In this document: one piece after another, positions 1 through 9,500 of the stretch
Position numbering within the stretch: the first letter of the stretch is position 1
Layout: the number at the start of each line of letters is the position of its first letter
DNA from: Pseudoxanthomonas sp. SL93
GTDB taxonomy: Bacteria; Pseudomonadota; Gammaproteobacteria; Xanthomonadales; Xanthomonadaceae
Assembly: GCF_026625825.1 (NCBI RefSeq)
Contig: NZ_CP113065.1
Span: forward strand, 620,001-684,000
Direction: 5' to 3'
Length of the DNA: 64,000 nt
The notes under the pieces: model-generated
Told to the model about the DNA's origin: nothing
The model's database searches: none
What the model saw: the letters and a program-made list of their open reading frames with translations, nothing else
Made by a program: the position numbers and the translations under genes

Positions 1-122
1 CCGGCCTGCGCCAGCACCTTGTGCAGTCGCTCTTCAAGTCGCTGGGTGTCGGGGGTTTCAGCGCTTTCGCCGCGCTTCAGCGACAGCTTGCCGAGGGAGG
101 GTTTTTTCGGGGTGTTGCTCAT
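1..122 (-). CDS. rluB: 23S rRNA pseudouridine synthase RluB, N-terminal 40 residues only
   Basis: Only the first 40 codons are in the window; the gene continues past its left edge. The visible protein starts MSNTPKKPSLGKLSLKRGE and reaches EERLHKVLAQAG, the start of the S4 RNA-binding domain in RluB/RsuA-type pseudouridine synthases. The start codon overlaps the scpB stop codon (ATGA), so it is the last gene of a scpA-scpB-rluB unit, an arrangement common in gammaproteobacteria. The catalytic domain is not visible, so RluB rather than another RsuA-family member rests partly on context. Confidence 0.8.
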   Translation of the reverse strand, partial: MSNTPKKPSLGKLSLKRGESAETPDTQRLEERLHKVLAQA

Positions 123-967
123 TGTTTCTGCTCCGACGGTGCCCGGTCTTCCTGGTCGGAATCTGCGGCGTCGTCATCTTCGGGTTGAGGTTCATCGCCG
201 GAAGCGTCTTCGGCCTGGTGGCCGGCTTCCGTCGGGGTGTCGTCTTCCTCTTCATCGCCTGCTGGCGGTGAAGCGTGTTCGTTCATGCCGGCATCCGTTC
301 CGTCGGCGTCCATGTCGTCCGCATCGCCGTCTTCCGCTGTCGCGGCGTGTCCGTCATCCTCCGGATCATCCACCGTGTCGCCGCTGGCGATGCTGACCGG
401 GAGCGGTGCGCCGTCCAGGGGCAACTGCGGTTCCAGCTCGCCGATGTCCTTCAGTTCGGACAAGGGGGGGAGCTCATCCAGGCGCTTCAGGCCGAAGTAG
501 TCCAGAAAGCCCTTGGTGGTGCCGAACAGCGCCGGCTTGCCGGGCACGTCGCGATGGCCCACCACGCGGATCCACTCGCGCTCTTCCAGGGCTTGGATGA
601 TGTTGCTGCTGACGGCCACGCCACGGACCTGTTCGATCTCGCCGCGGGTGATCGGCTGGCGGTAGGCGATCAGCGCCAGGGTTTCCAAGGTGGCACGGGT
701 GTAGCGGGTCTTGCGCTCGGTCCACAGGCGCGCGACCCAGGCATGCACGTCTGCCTTCACCTGGTAGCGGAAGCCGGAGGCGACTTCCACCAGTTCCACG
801 CCGCGGTCGGCGCAGTCCTCTGCCAGCTGGTGCAGGGCCTGCTCCACGCTGTCCGGCGGCGCGGGCTCGTCCTCGGGGAACAGGCCGTGCAGCTGCGCCA
901 GCGTCAGCGGCTGGGTGGCCGCCATCAGGGCGGCTTCCACGATGCGGTTGATGAGCGATTGATCCAT
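119..967 (-). CDS. scpB: Segregation and condensation protein ScpB
   Basis: ScpB is the winged-helix (kite) subunit of the SMC-ScpAB condensin complex, which binds ScpA and helps chromosome compaction and segregation. The 282-residue product has the two winged-helix domains at about 1-75 and 90-165; the second contains the typical TLETLALIAYRQPITRGEIE and a GRP-like RDVPGKPALFGTT stretch. Residues from about 190 to the end form a very acidic, low-complexity tail rich in D, E and A, longer than in most ScpB proteins. It lies 57 bp after scpA and overlaps rluB. The partner smc is in the same window at 25574. Confidence 0.95.
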   Translation of the reverse strand: MDQSLINRIVEAALMAATQPLTLAQLHGLFPEDEPAPPDSVEQALHQLAEDCADRGVELVEVASGFRYQVKADVHAWVARLWTERKTRYTRATLETLALIAYRQPITRGEIEQVRGVAVSSNIIQALEEREWIRVVGHRDVPGKPALFGTTKGFLDYFGLKRLDELPPLSELKDIGELEPQLPLDGAPLPVSIASGDTVDDPEDDGHAATAEDGDADDMDADGTDAGMNEHASPPAGDEEEDDTPTEAGHQAEDASGDEPQPEDDDAADSDQEDRAPSEQKQ

Positions 968-1024
968 TCGGTTCTGTCGTTCTGGTTATGGGGTGCCGCG
1001 GCATGGCGCCCGGCGACCGGAAAG

Positions 1025-1930
1025 TCACTCAGCGTCGTTGGCGGCGTCGCTGTCGTCGAACTCGCTGTTGAACTGCAGCGGCTCGTTGGTGTTGTTCAGG
1101 GCCAGCGACTTGACGTAGATGGGCGCCAGCGGCGCTTCCTGCACGATGTCCAGCAGCTGTTCCTTGGCCAGTTCCAGCATGGCCAGGAAGGTGACCAGCA
1201 CCCCCAGCTTGCCTTCCTCGGCGGTGAACATGCTTTCGAAGCGGTGGAACCTGCCGTCCTCCAGCCGCGTCAGCACGTCACCCATGCGCTGGCGCACGCT
1301 GAGCGCCTCGCGCTTGATCGCGTGGCCGGTGAACAGCTCAGCGCGCTTCAGCACGTCGTACAGCGCCAGCAGCATTTCCTTCAGTTCCACCGGCGGCGGC
1401 AGTTTCACCGAGGCCCGGTCCGGCACATGCGCCTGCACCGGCGTGGTGTCGCGATCCTGCCGGGGCAGGCTGTCCAGGTCCTCGGCGGCCTGCTTGAAGC
1501 GTTCGTATTCCTGCAGGCGGCGCACCAGCTCGGCGCGCGGATCGCCTTCTTCGCCTTCCTCCGACACCGGGCGCGGCAGCAGCATCCGTGACTTGATCTC
1601 GGCCAGGATCGCGGCCATCACCAGGTACTCGGCCGCCAGTTCGAACCGCAGCTCCTGCATCACATTGATGTAGTCCACGTACTGCCGGGTGATCTCGGCG
1701 ACGGGGATGTCCAGGATGTCCAGGTTCTGCCGGCGGATCAGGTACAGCAGCAGGTCCAGCGGGCCCTCGAACGCGTCGAGGATGACTTCCAGCGCGTCCG
1801 GCGGGATATACAGGTCCTGCGGGATCTGCAGCACGGGCTGACCATGCACCACCGCCAGCGGCATTTCCTGCTGCTGCGGATGCGTGGACTGGGTTTGCGG
1901 ATTCGCGTCGGACGCGAGTTCGGAGCTCAT
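1025..1930 (-). CDS. scpA: Segregation and condensation protein ScpA
   Basis: ScpA is the kleisin subunit that bridges the SMC head domains and recruits ScpB. The 301-residue protein has the family landmark FEGPLDLLLYLIRRQNLDI near residue 55, then AEYLVMAAILAEIKSRMLLP, and a C-terminal winged-helix region ending with FLAMLELAKEQLLDIVQE before a short acidic tail. The ATG at 1930 was preferred to the in-frame TTG immediately before it. It is the first gene of the minus-strand scpA-scpB-rluB group. No strong Shine-Dalgarno sequence precedes it. Confidence 0.95.
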   Translation of the reverse strand: MSSELASDANPQTQSTHPQQQEMPLAVVHGQPVLQIPQDLYIPPDALEVILDAFEGPLDLLLYLIRRQNLDILDIPVAEITRQYVDYINVMQELRFELAAEYLVMAAILAEIKSRMLLPRPVSEEGEEGDPRAELVRRLQEYERFKQAAEDLDSLPRQDRDTTPVQAHVPDRASVKLPPPVELKEMLLALYDVLKRAELFTGHAIKREALSVRQRMGDVLTRLEDGRFHRFESMFTAEEGKLGVLVTFLAMLELAKEQLLDIVQEAPLAPIYVKSLALNNTNEPLQFNSEFDDSDAANDAE

Positions 1931-2317
1931 CAAGAAGAAGCCGTAATGCTATTCATATCGCCATGGGGCAAGCGGTGCGCGGCAAGGGCGGCGCGATCCG
2001 GTCATGCGCAAAACAACACTCGAGTGCGTCGCAGGGCGAACGCGTCCCTTACATCAACCAGCAAAGCACACCGCACAGGGCGGACAGCGAGGAGGTCGTC
2101 GGGCGCGGGCGGTGGGGGGCAGCGAATCGGTCGTCCCGGGCCCATTCCGTGTTTCGGGGGCTTGTGGGGTGCGCCGGTGTCAGTCGGTGTATCCCCTGGA
2201 CGGGCCGCTGCTTCCGGCCGTGCAATGGATCAAGAGTAAGCGCTGGCAGGGGCGCTGTCCAGCACCGACAGGGTGGGCCGCACGTACAATTCAGGCTTGA
2301 GCCTTGGGAGTAGACAC
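1931..2317. other. Intergenic region between scpA and the YciI-like gene
   Basis: This 387-bp divergent spacer must hold the promoters of the scpA group and of the yciI-bolA pair. I see no convincing gene, hairpin or clear promoter hexamers. The short open frames across it have no family resemblance and look like GC-driven chance frames. Confidence 0.5.
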
Positions 2318-2617
2318 ATGTGGTATGCCATTGAAGGGTATGACGCGGCCGACGCCCTGCCGAAGCGGCTGGCGGCCCGCCCGGCGCATCTGGCCCGCCT
2401 GACCGCCCTGCGGGACGAGGGTCGCCTGCTGCTGGCCGGCCCCTGTCCGGCCATCGATGCGGAGGATCCGGGCCCGGCCGGCTTCAGCGGCAGCATCGTG
2501 ATCGCCGAGTTCGACTCGCTGGACGATGCACGCGCCTGGGCCGACGCCGACCCTTACGTGGAAGCCGGTGCGTATGCGCGGGTGGACGTGCGGCCGTTCC
2601 GCAAAGTCCTGCCATGA
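2318..2617 (+). CDS. YciI family protein
   Basis: A 99-residue single-domain protein of the YciI/YCII family (ferredoxin-like alpha+beta dimers of poorly known function). It shows the family pattern [36 protein letters not shown] and a central [28 protein letters not shown] stretch. The ATG at 2318 is preceded by a purine-rich ribosome site (GGGAG at 2306-2310) and gives the usual length; the upstream ATG adds residues outside the domain. The stop overlaps the bolA start (ATGA), so the two are translationally coupled. A yciI-bolA neighbourhood is common in Xanthomonadaceae. No catalytic role is claimed. Confidence 0.9.
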   Translation: MWYAIEGYDAADALPKRLAARPAHLARLTALRDEGRLLLAGPCPAIDAEDPGPAGFSGSIVIAEFDSLDDARAWADADPYVEAGAYARVDVRPFRKVLP

Positions 2618-2883
2618 GCCGCGTCGACCGCATCCGTGCCGCCCTGGAGGACGCCCTGCAGCCGCAGGCCCTGGACGTCATCGACGACAGCCACCGGCAT
2701 GCCGGCCACGAAGGGGCCCGTGACGGGCGGGGGCACTTCACCGTGCGGATCGTCAGTGACGCGTTCGCCGGCAAGCTGCCCTTGGCCCGCCACCGGGCGG
2801 TGTACGCCGCCCTGGGCAACATGATGGAGACGGATATCCACGCGCTGTCGATCGAGGCCCGGACGCCGTCGGAAGCCCGCTGA
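2614..2883 (+). CDS. bolA: BolA family protein
   Basis: An 89-residue BolA/IbaG-type protein. BolA proteins partner monothiol glutaredoxins in iron-sulfur cluster trafficking, and some also act in envelope and morphology control. The class II KH-like fold is seen in the run [20 protein letters not shown], the conserved [29 protein letters not shown] and a C-terminal [11 protein letters not shown]. The SHRHAGHE stretch holds the histidines that ligate clusters in the family. It overlaps the yciI-like gene by 4 bp and is followed by about 110 bp before the glucosidase gene. The exact BolA subtype cannot be told from sequence alone. Confidence 0.9.
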   Translation: MSRVDRIRAALEDALQPQALDVIDDSHRHAGHEGARDGRGHFTVRIVSDAFAGKLPLARHRAVYAALGNMMETDIHALSIEARTPSEAR

Positions 2884-2947
2884 GCCTGCCGCCCGGCCTG
2901 TGCGGCCGGATCGCGCATGCGCCCATCGTTGGGTAGCCAGCACGGAC

Positions 2948-2961
2948 TGGAAACGTTTACA
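2948..2961. promoter_or_regulatory. Putative LacI-family operator upstream of bglX
   Basis: TGGAAACGTTTACA differs at one position from the perfect palindrome TGTAAACGTTTACA and lies 30 bp before the bglX start. The same pattern recurs at 5375, 6497, 9647 and 22780. A central CG inside an inverted repeat is typical of LacI-family operators. The likely regulator is encoded at 5432. Confidence 0.65.
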
Positions 2962-2991
2962 TTCGCGGCCTGACTGCCTGGGAGGGCGCTC

Positions 2992-5274
2992 ATGCCCCGG
3001 ATTGCCAACCCCCACCCCGCACGCCGCCGCGGCGTCATTGCGCCCTTGATGCTTGCCGCGCTGCTGTCCGCCAACGTCGCCGCTGCCTCTCCATCCACCC
3101 CTGACCGGTCGGCCGAAAAGGCCTTCGTGGATGCGCTGATGGCCAGGATGACCGTCGAAGAGAAGCTGGGCCAGCTGAACCAGCCATCCGGCGTGGGCAA
3201 CAACACTGGCCCGGCCGCGATGGCCGGCAGCGAGGACCAGATCCGCAAGGGCGCGATCGGTTCCTACCTGGGTACGCAGGGGGCGGTGCTGACGTGCCGG
3301 CTGCAGCGGATCGCGGTGAAGGAGTCGCGGCTGGGCATCCCGCTGCTGTTCGGCTACGACGTGATCCACGGCCACCGCACCGTCTTCCCGGTTCCACTGG
3401 GGGAGTCGTCCAGCTTTGACCCGGTCGAAGTCCGGAACGCCGCGCGCGTGGCCGCGGTGGAGGCGTCGGCGCACGGCATCCACTGGACCTATGCCCCGAT
3501 GGTGGACATCGCGCGCGATCCGCGCTGGGGCCGCGTGGTCGAAGGCGCCGGCGAGGACCCTTATCTCGGGTCGGTGCTGGCGGCGGCGCGCGTGCGCGGG
3601 TTCCAGGGCGATGACCTGGCCGCGCCCGATACCGTCATGGCGACCGCCAAGCATTTCGTGGCCTATGGCGCGGCCGAAGCGGGTCGCGACTACAACGTGG
3701 CCGACATCTCCGAGCGCACGCTGCGCGAACTGTACCTGCCCCCGTTCAAGGCCGCGGTCGATGCCGGCGCGCAGTCGATGATGGCGTCGTTCAACGATGT
3801 CGCCGGCGTGCCGATGCATGCCCATCGCGCGTTGATCGAAGACCTGTTGCGCAAGGAGTGGGGCTGGGATGGCCTGATGGTCAGCGACTACACCGGCGTG
3901 ATGGAGCTGATGCCGCACGGCGTGGCGGCCACGCCCGAGGACGCGGGCAGGCTGGCGCTGCGCGCGGGCGTCGATGTGGACATGGTCAGCCAGATCTATG
4001 TCAACGATCTTCCCGCTGCGGTGAAAGCCGGCCGCGTGCCGATGGAGCAGGTGGACGCGTCGGTGCGTCGCGTGCTCAACGCCAAGTACCGGCTTGGACT
4101 GTTCGATGATCCGTTCCGCTACTGCTCGGACGATGGCGCCCGCGAGCGCGCGCTGACGCTGACGCCCGCGCATCGCGAGGCCGCGCGACGCATGGCGCAG
4201 AAGTCGCTGGTGTTGCTGGAGAACGAAGGCAACGTGCTGCCGTTGTCCAGGTCATTGCGCACGCTGGCGGTGATCGGGCCGCTGGCCGACCATCAGCGCG
4301 CGATGCTGGGCAACTGGGCCGTGGCGGGGCGCGAGGAAGACGCGGTGACGCCGCTGGACGGCCTGAAGGCCGCGCTGGGCGACGGCACCCGCTTGATCGT
4401 GGCCAAGGGCGCCGACATCGACAGCACGGATACGTCCGGTTTCGACGCAGCCCTCCGGGCAGCGAAGCAGGCCGATGCCGTGGTCATGTTCCTGGGTGAA
4501 CACCCCGACATGAGCGCGGAAGCGAACAACCGCACGTCGCTCGACCTGCCCGGCGTGCAGCAGGAACTGGCGCTTGCGGTGGCGGCCACCGGCAAGCCCG
4601 TGGTCGTCGTCCTGTTGAACGGGCGGCCCTTGTCGATCGGGGCGCTGCAGGGCAGGGTGCCCGCGATCCTGGAAGCATGGTTCCCCGGCGTGGAGGGTGG
4701 CCATGCCATCACCGATGTATTGTTTGGCGACGTCAATCCGTCGGCGAAGCTCCCGGTCACCTTCCCGCGCAACGTGGGTCAGGTGCCCATCTACTACGCG
4801 CACAAGAACACCGGTCGACCGCCGCGCGAAAGCGAGAAGTACACCAGCAAGTACCTCGACGTGCCGTGGACACCGCTGTATCCCTTCGGTCACGGCCTCA
4901 GCTACACCACGTTCCGTTACGACGCGCCCGTCGTGCAGCACGCGAAACTGGACCTGCCGTTGCAGCCGCAGCAGGTCAGCGTGCGCGTCACCAATACCGG
5001 GGCGCGGGCCGGCGTGGAAGTCGTACAGCTTTACGTGCGGGATGACGTGGCCAGCGTGACCCGGCCGGTGAAGCAGCTGCGCGGGTTCCAGCGCGTCGCC
5101 CTGGCGCCCGGCGAATCCCGGACGGTCACCTTTACCCTGGGCTTCGAGGATCTGGCGCTGTACGACCTCGACATGAAGCGCGTTGTCGAGCCAGGCACCT
5201 TCACGGTGTTCGCAGGGGGCAGCTCGGATACGGTGCTGCAGGCGCAGTTCGAAGTGGAAGCACCGCGCCGCTGA
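2992..5274 (+). CDS. bglX: Periplasmic GH3 beta-glucosidase (BglX type)
   Basis: A 760-residue glycoside hydrolase family 3 enzyme that should release glucose from beta-linked gluco-oligosaccharides in the periplasm. A Sec signal peptide covers about residues 1-33 (basic start, hydrophobic LMLAALLSANVAAA). The N-terminal TIM-barrel domain includes VEGAGEDPYLG, ATAKHFVAYGAAEAGRDYN and the nucleophile motif GLMVSDYTGVMEL with Asp299. It is followed by the alpha/beta sandwich domain and a C-terminal fibronectin III-like domain with YPFGHGLSYTTF. Length and order match BglX. It lies just before lacI and near a GH144-type gene, consistent with acting last on short beta-glucans; sophorose is a plausible but unproven substrate. 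Confidence 0.93.
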   Translation: MPRIANPHPARRRGVIAPLMLAALLSANVAAASPSTPDRSAEKAFVDALMARMTVEEKLGQLNQPSGVGNNTGPAAMAGSEDQIRKGAIGSYLGTQGAVLTCRLQRIAVKESRLGIPLLFGYDVIHGHRTVFPVPLGESSSFDPVEVRNAARVAAVEASAHGIHWTYAPMVDIARDPRWGRVVEGAGEDPYLGSVLAAARVRGFQGDDLAAPDTVMATAKHFVAYGAAEAGRDYNVADISERTLRELYLPPFKAAVDAGAQSMMASFNDVAGVPMHAHRALIEDLLRKEWGWDGLMVSDYTGVMELMPHGVAATPEDAGRLALRAGVDVDMVSQIYVNDLPAAVKAGRVPMEQVDASVRRVLNAKYRLGLFDDPFRYCSDDGARERALTLTPAHREAARRMAQKSLVLLENEGNVLPLSRSLRTLAVIGPLADHQRAMLGNWAVAGREEDAVTPLDGLKAALGDGTRLIVAKGADIDSTDTSGFDAALRAAKQADAVVMFLGEHPDMSAEANNRTSLDLPGVQQELALAVAATGKPVVVVLLNGRPLSIGALQGRVPAILEAWFPGVEGGHAITDVLFGDVNPSAKLPVTFPRNVGQVPIYYAHKNTGRPPRESEKYTSKYLDVPWTPLYPFGHGLSYTTFRYDAPVVQHAKLDLPLQPQQVSVRVTNTGARAGVEVVQLYVRDDVASVTRPVKQLRGFQRVALAPGESRTVTFTLGFEDLALYDLDMKRVVEPGTFTVFAGGSSDTVLQAQFEVEAPRR

Positions 5275-5374
5275 TGGTGCGTTGCGGCAAGGTCGCTGCC
5301 GTTCGACGCGACGTGCAAGTGATTGAAAACAAAGCCTGTGTGACGTGAAATAACGCAGGCTTTACACGTTTCCG

Positions 5375-5388
5375 TGAAAACGGTTACA
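5375..5388. promoter_or_regulatory. Putative LacI-family operator upstream of the lacI-type gene
   Basis: TGAAAACGGTTACA lies 43 bp before the regulator's start codon and is identical to the site at 22780. Its place suggests autoregulation. It could also act on bglX read-through, since only 157 bp separates the two genes. Confidence 0.65.
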
Positions 5389-5431
5389 GTCCGCGCCACT
5401 TGCAGCAGTCATCACCGCGGAGGGGCGGGGA

Positions 5432-6463
5432 ATGGCGCGAACAGCGGTCACCATCAAGGATGTTGCGCGCGAAGCCCGGGTATCCGTGGCGACGGTGTCG
5501 CGTGCCTTGAACGGCCACGAGAACGTCGCCGAATCCGTCCGCCAACAGGTGCTCGCCACCGCGGACCGCCTACGCTACCAGCCGCACGCGGCTGCCCGCA
5601 GCCTCAGCAGCCGCCGCACCCAGACCATCGGCGTCGTGCTGCCGGACCTGTACGGCGAATTCTTCTCCGAACTGATCCGTGGCATCGACCAGGTCGCCCG
5701 CGCGCGTCGCCAGCATCTGCTGGTGTCCAGCTACCACGGCCATCCGGAAGAGCAGGGCGAAGCCCTGCGTGCCATGCGCGGTCGCGTGGACGGTCTGCTG
5801 GTGCTGTCGCCGTATACGGATCGCCCTGGTTTCCTGGTGGACAACCTGCCCTCGGCATTGCCTGCCGTGCTGATCAACACGCACCTGCCGGATTCGCCGT
5901 ACCCGGCGCTCAGCGTGGACAACTATGGTGGCGCGACCACGATCGTGGCGCACTTGGCGCAGGTCGGTCACGGCACCATCGCGTTCATCGGCGGACCGCG
6001 GGACAACTTCGATGCGCGCGAGCGCCTGCGCGGTTACCGCGATGCGCTGTCGCAGCACCTGGGAGACGCGAAGCCGATGGAATACGACGGCGATTTCAGC
6101 GAGGCCTCCGGCTACGAAGCGGGCAAGCGCATCCTGGCGGAGCGCGTACGTCCGCACGCGGTGTTCGCGGCCAACGACATGATGGCGCTGGGTTGCCTGT
6201 ATGCCTTCAACGAAGCGGGCGTGCGCGTGCCGGACGACATCGCGCTGGCCGGTTTCGATGACATTCCGCTGGCGCGCTTCGTTCACCCCACCTTGACCAC
6301 GATGCGGGTCAGTATTGCGGAGTTGGGTGGCCAGGCCATGAGCCGGTTGCTGGACACCATCGATTCCGACGGCGAACGCGTCGCGGCGTCATCCACGTTG
6401 ACTCCGGAACTGATCGTGCGGGCATCGAGCGCAGTAAAGGGTGCGGGAAAAGCATCCGCGTAG
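5432..6463 (+). CDS. LacI-family transcriptional regulator of the sugar locus
   Basis: A 343-residue LacI/GalR repressor. The N-terminal helix-turn-helix and hinge helix are clear: TIKDVAREARVSVATVSRAL at residues 7-26, then RYQPHAAARSLSSRRT. The remainder is a periplasmic-binding-protein-like effector domain with QTIGVVLPDLYGEFFSELI, VDGLLVLSP, AVLINTHLP, GTIAFIGGP, HAVFAANDMMALGCL and VPDDIALAGFDDIPLARF. It sits between bglX and the receptor gene and is flanked by near-identical 14-bp operators, so it probably represses both and itself. The effector is unknown; a glucoside or short beta-glucan is likely from context. Confidence 0.93.
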   Translation: MARTAVTIKDVAREARVSVATVSRALNGHENVAESVRQQVLATADRLRYQPHAAARSLSSRRTQTIGVVLPDLYGEFFSELIRGIDQVARARRQHLLVSSYHGHPEEQGEALRAMRGRVDGLLVLSPYTDRPGFLVDNLPSALPAVLINTHLPDSPYPALSVDNYGGATTIVAHLAQVGHGTIAFIGGPRDNFDARERLRGYRDALSQHLGDAKPMEYDGDFSEASGYEAGKRILAERVRPHAVFAANDMMALGCLYAFNEAGVRVPDDIALAGFDDIPLARFVHPTLTTMRVSIAELGGQAMSRLLDTIDSDGERVAASSTLTPELIVRASSAVKGAGKASA

Positions 6464-6496
6464 CGGGCCAGGAGTTTGGTTTTTTTTGACTGTAGA

Positions 6497-6510
6497 TGTA
6501 ACCGATTACA
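6497..6510. promoter_or_regulatory. Putative LacI-family operator upstream of the TonB-dependent receptor
   Basis: TGTAACCGATTACA matches the TGTAAnCGnTTACA pattern in all fixed positions. A possible -35 hexamer TTGACT lies at 6486-6491, so the operator would fall in the promoter spacer, but the -10 element is unconvincing. The receptor start codon is 50 bp downstream. Confidence 0.65.
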
Positions 6511-6560
6511 CATTGCTCCAGAAAGCAACCAGAACGAAAGATCCTTTGGAGGGAGAGGCT

Positions 6561-9500
6561 ATGAATCGTCACACACACACGAAGTACCGCCCCAACCGCA
6601 GCCTGCTGGCCTGCGCGCTGGCCAGCTGCATGGTCATCGCCGCGCCGCAGGTGTTGGCTCAGTCGACGGCTGCGACCATCCGTGGCCAGGTGTCAGCGGA
6701 TTCCGCGCCCGCCACGGGAGCGAGCGTTACAGCGACCAATGTGGCTACCGGCCTGACACGTAGCGTGCAGACCAATGCCAACGGCAGCTATTCGTTGGGC
6801 GGCTTGCCGCCGGGTACGTACCGCATTGATGTGACGGCCGGAGGCCAGACCAATTCGCAAAACGTGACCGTGGCCGTCGGTCAGACGGCGACCTTGAACC
6901 TGGGTGTTGGCGGTGTTGCAGAATCCGCGACGCAAGGCGCGGCTACAACCCTGGATACTGTGTCGGTGACGGCTGTCCAGTTGTCGGAGACGAAGACGTC
7001 GGAAGTCGCGACGTACGTCAGTCAGAAACAGATTGAGGCGCTGCCGCAGAATTCGCGCAACTTCTTGGCCTTTGCCGACATTGTTCCCGGTGTCGTGTTC
7101 ACTACTGGTTCCGAGGGTTCCAGTTCGATTCGAAGCGGTGCGCAGTCTTCCGCTTCGATCAATGTCTTCATCGATGGTGTTGGACAGAAGGACTACGTAC
7201 TGAAAAGCGGCATCACTGGACAAGACTCAAGTCGGGGCAACCCGTTTCCGCAACTCGGCATCTCCGAATACAAGGTCGTTACCTCCAATTACAAGGCGGA
7301 GTACGACCAGCTGAGCAGCGCGGCGATCACCGCCGTGACCAAGTCCGGTACCAATGAGTTTCACGGCGAGTTCTTCTGGGACAACGTCACCAGCGACTGG
7401 GTGGCGGACACGATCCGCGAAGCCGATGGCCGCGACAACAAGGCCGATACCCGGGACGAGCAGTACGGCTTTTCGCTGGGTGGACCCATCGTGAAGGATA
7501 GCCTCCACTTCTTCTTCGCGTATGAGGCAAAGGATCGTAGCGACGCACGTCAGGTGGATCCCGGTCGCCAGTTCGAGATAGAGGACCTGCCCGCCCAGTT
7601 CCAGGAAGAAGCGCGTTCCACCACCAACGCGCCGTTCAAGGAAGATCTCTACTTCGGCAAGATCAGCTGGACGCCGGGCGATGCGCACTTGGTCGAGCTG
7701 ACGGCGAAGCGTCGCGAGGAGGATGAAACCACCAACATCGGTGGCGTGAATCTTGGCTCGTATGCCACCCTGAAGACAGGTGAAGAAACGCGCGTCGATC
7801 TGCGCTACCAGTACAGCGCCGATACATGGCTTAACGATGCGCACATCACTTATGAGGATGCAAACTTCGCACCGCGTCCGTTGAACACCGACATCGGCTA
7901 CCGATTGTTGATTCCTCGCATCGGTGAGGAGAACAACAATAATCCTGCCATGGAGGAAATCATCAACCGCGGGGGCGGTGGCGACTTCCAGAATAAGGGG
8001 CAGAAGGGTTACTCGATCCAGAACGATTTCACTTTCACGGGTTGGCAAGGCCATACGTTGAAAGCAGGCATCAAGTACAAGGATATTGATCTGTCCGCGT
8101 TCGAGCAGAGCCCTTACTCGCCGCAGTTCCGCTACGATTTCCTGCGCAGCTTGGATGTGCCTTACTTCGTTCAGTTCACGGCGTCGGGGAATGGCTACCC
8201 GACATCGGTTGAGTCCAGCGCCAAGCAGTTCGGCATCTATCTTCAGGACGACTGGGAGGTCAATGAGCACCTGACCCTGAACATGGGCCTCCGCTGGGAT
8301 TACGAGAAGAACCCCAGCTATGAAGACCACGTAACTCCGGCTGCGCTGGTTTCGGCCCTGCAGGCGTGGCCCAACATCAACAATGCCAACGTCGACTACG
8401 ACTACAACGATTACATCAGTACGGGCAATAACCGCGATGCGTTCAAGGATGGCTGGCAGCCGCGCGTCGGCTTCTCCTATGATCTCAATGGCGATCAGCG
8501 GCACGTGATATTCGGCGGAGCAGGGCGGTCCTACAATCGAAACCAGTTCGACTATCTCTCCTATGAGAAGTATCGTCTGGCCTTCCAGCGCTACGAGTAT
8601 CAGTTCAATACGCCTGGCCACACCTGCGCGCCTAACCCGGCGACGAACTGTTACAACTTCGATCCCAGTATGCTGGATCCGGCGGTGCTCGCTGCCATGG
8701 CGGCGGCCAACCCAAACAACGGCGCTGAAGTATTCCTGCTGAACAACGATATCAAGACGCCTTATTCCGACCAGTTCAGCTTGGGCATGCGGAATGCCTT
8801 CGAGCTGTTCGGCATCGATTGGAGCTCTTCGGTCACCCTGCTGCGGATCGAAAGCAAGGACGGCATCCTGTGGACGATGGGAAACCGCTACCCGAACGGC
8901 GAGTTCCGCAGCAATCCGGCGCTTGATTGGGGTGGCCAGCCATGGGGTGAACAGTTGCCTGGCTGGGGCCGTTTCTTCATAGGGAACAACGCGGTCGAAA
9001 CCACGCTCAATTCTCTCCTTGTTTCGCTGGAAAAGCCGTACACCCGCCAGTCCGGTTGGGGAATGAGCCTGGCTTACACCTATAGTGATGCGGAAGAAAA
9101 CCGCAGCAACTCCGACCAGTTCTCCTTCGACTACCCAAACCTCGACAATGTGTCGTTCACGAGCGCGCTCGGCGTGCCCGAGCACCGTTTGGTCATGACG
9201 GGCATCCTGGATTTCTGGGGTTTCACGGCGTCCGGCAAGTTGACACTGGCCACGCCGAAGTATGTAGAGGCCATCAACTGCTATGACACGACGGCACCGG
9301 GCAATTGCTATTTCGACCCATTCAAGCCGGACACCACGCTGGGCTTTAAACAGTTCGACATGGCATTGCAGCGTGAGTGGGATACGGGGACCGACCTGAA
9401 GTTCCGTGTCAGGGCGGACGTACTGAACGTATTCAACTGGCGCAACGTGCTTCCGTCGGAATACGCCAACTGGCGGGGTTTCGATGGCAACCCGGATCCG

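Noticed and set aside
1844..2313. Small open frames between scpA and the YciI-like gene
   Set aside because: They overlap scpA antisense or lack ribosome sites, and no family resemblance was seen.
5331..5363. Terminator after bglX
   Set aside because: An 8-bp inverted repeat (AAAGCCTG/CAGGCTTT) is present, but the loop is 17 nt and there is no T run. It may be chance or another binding site.
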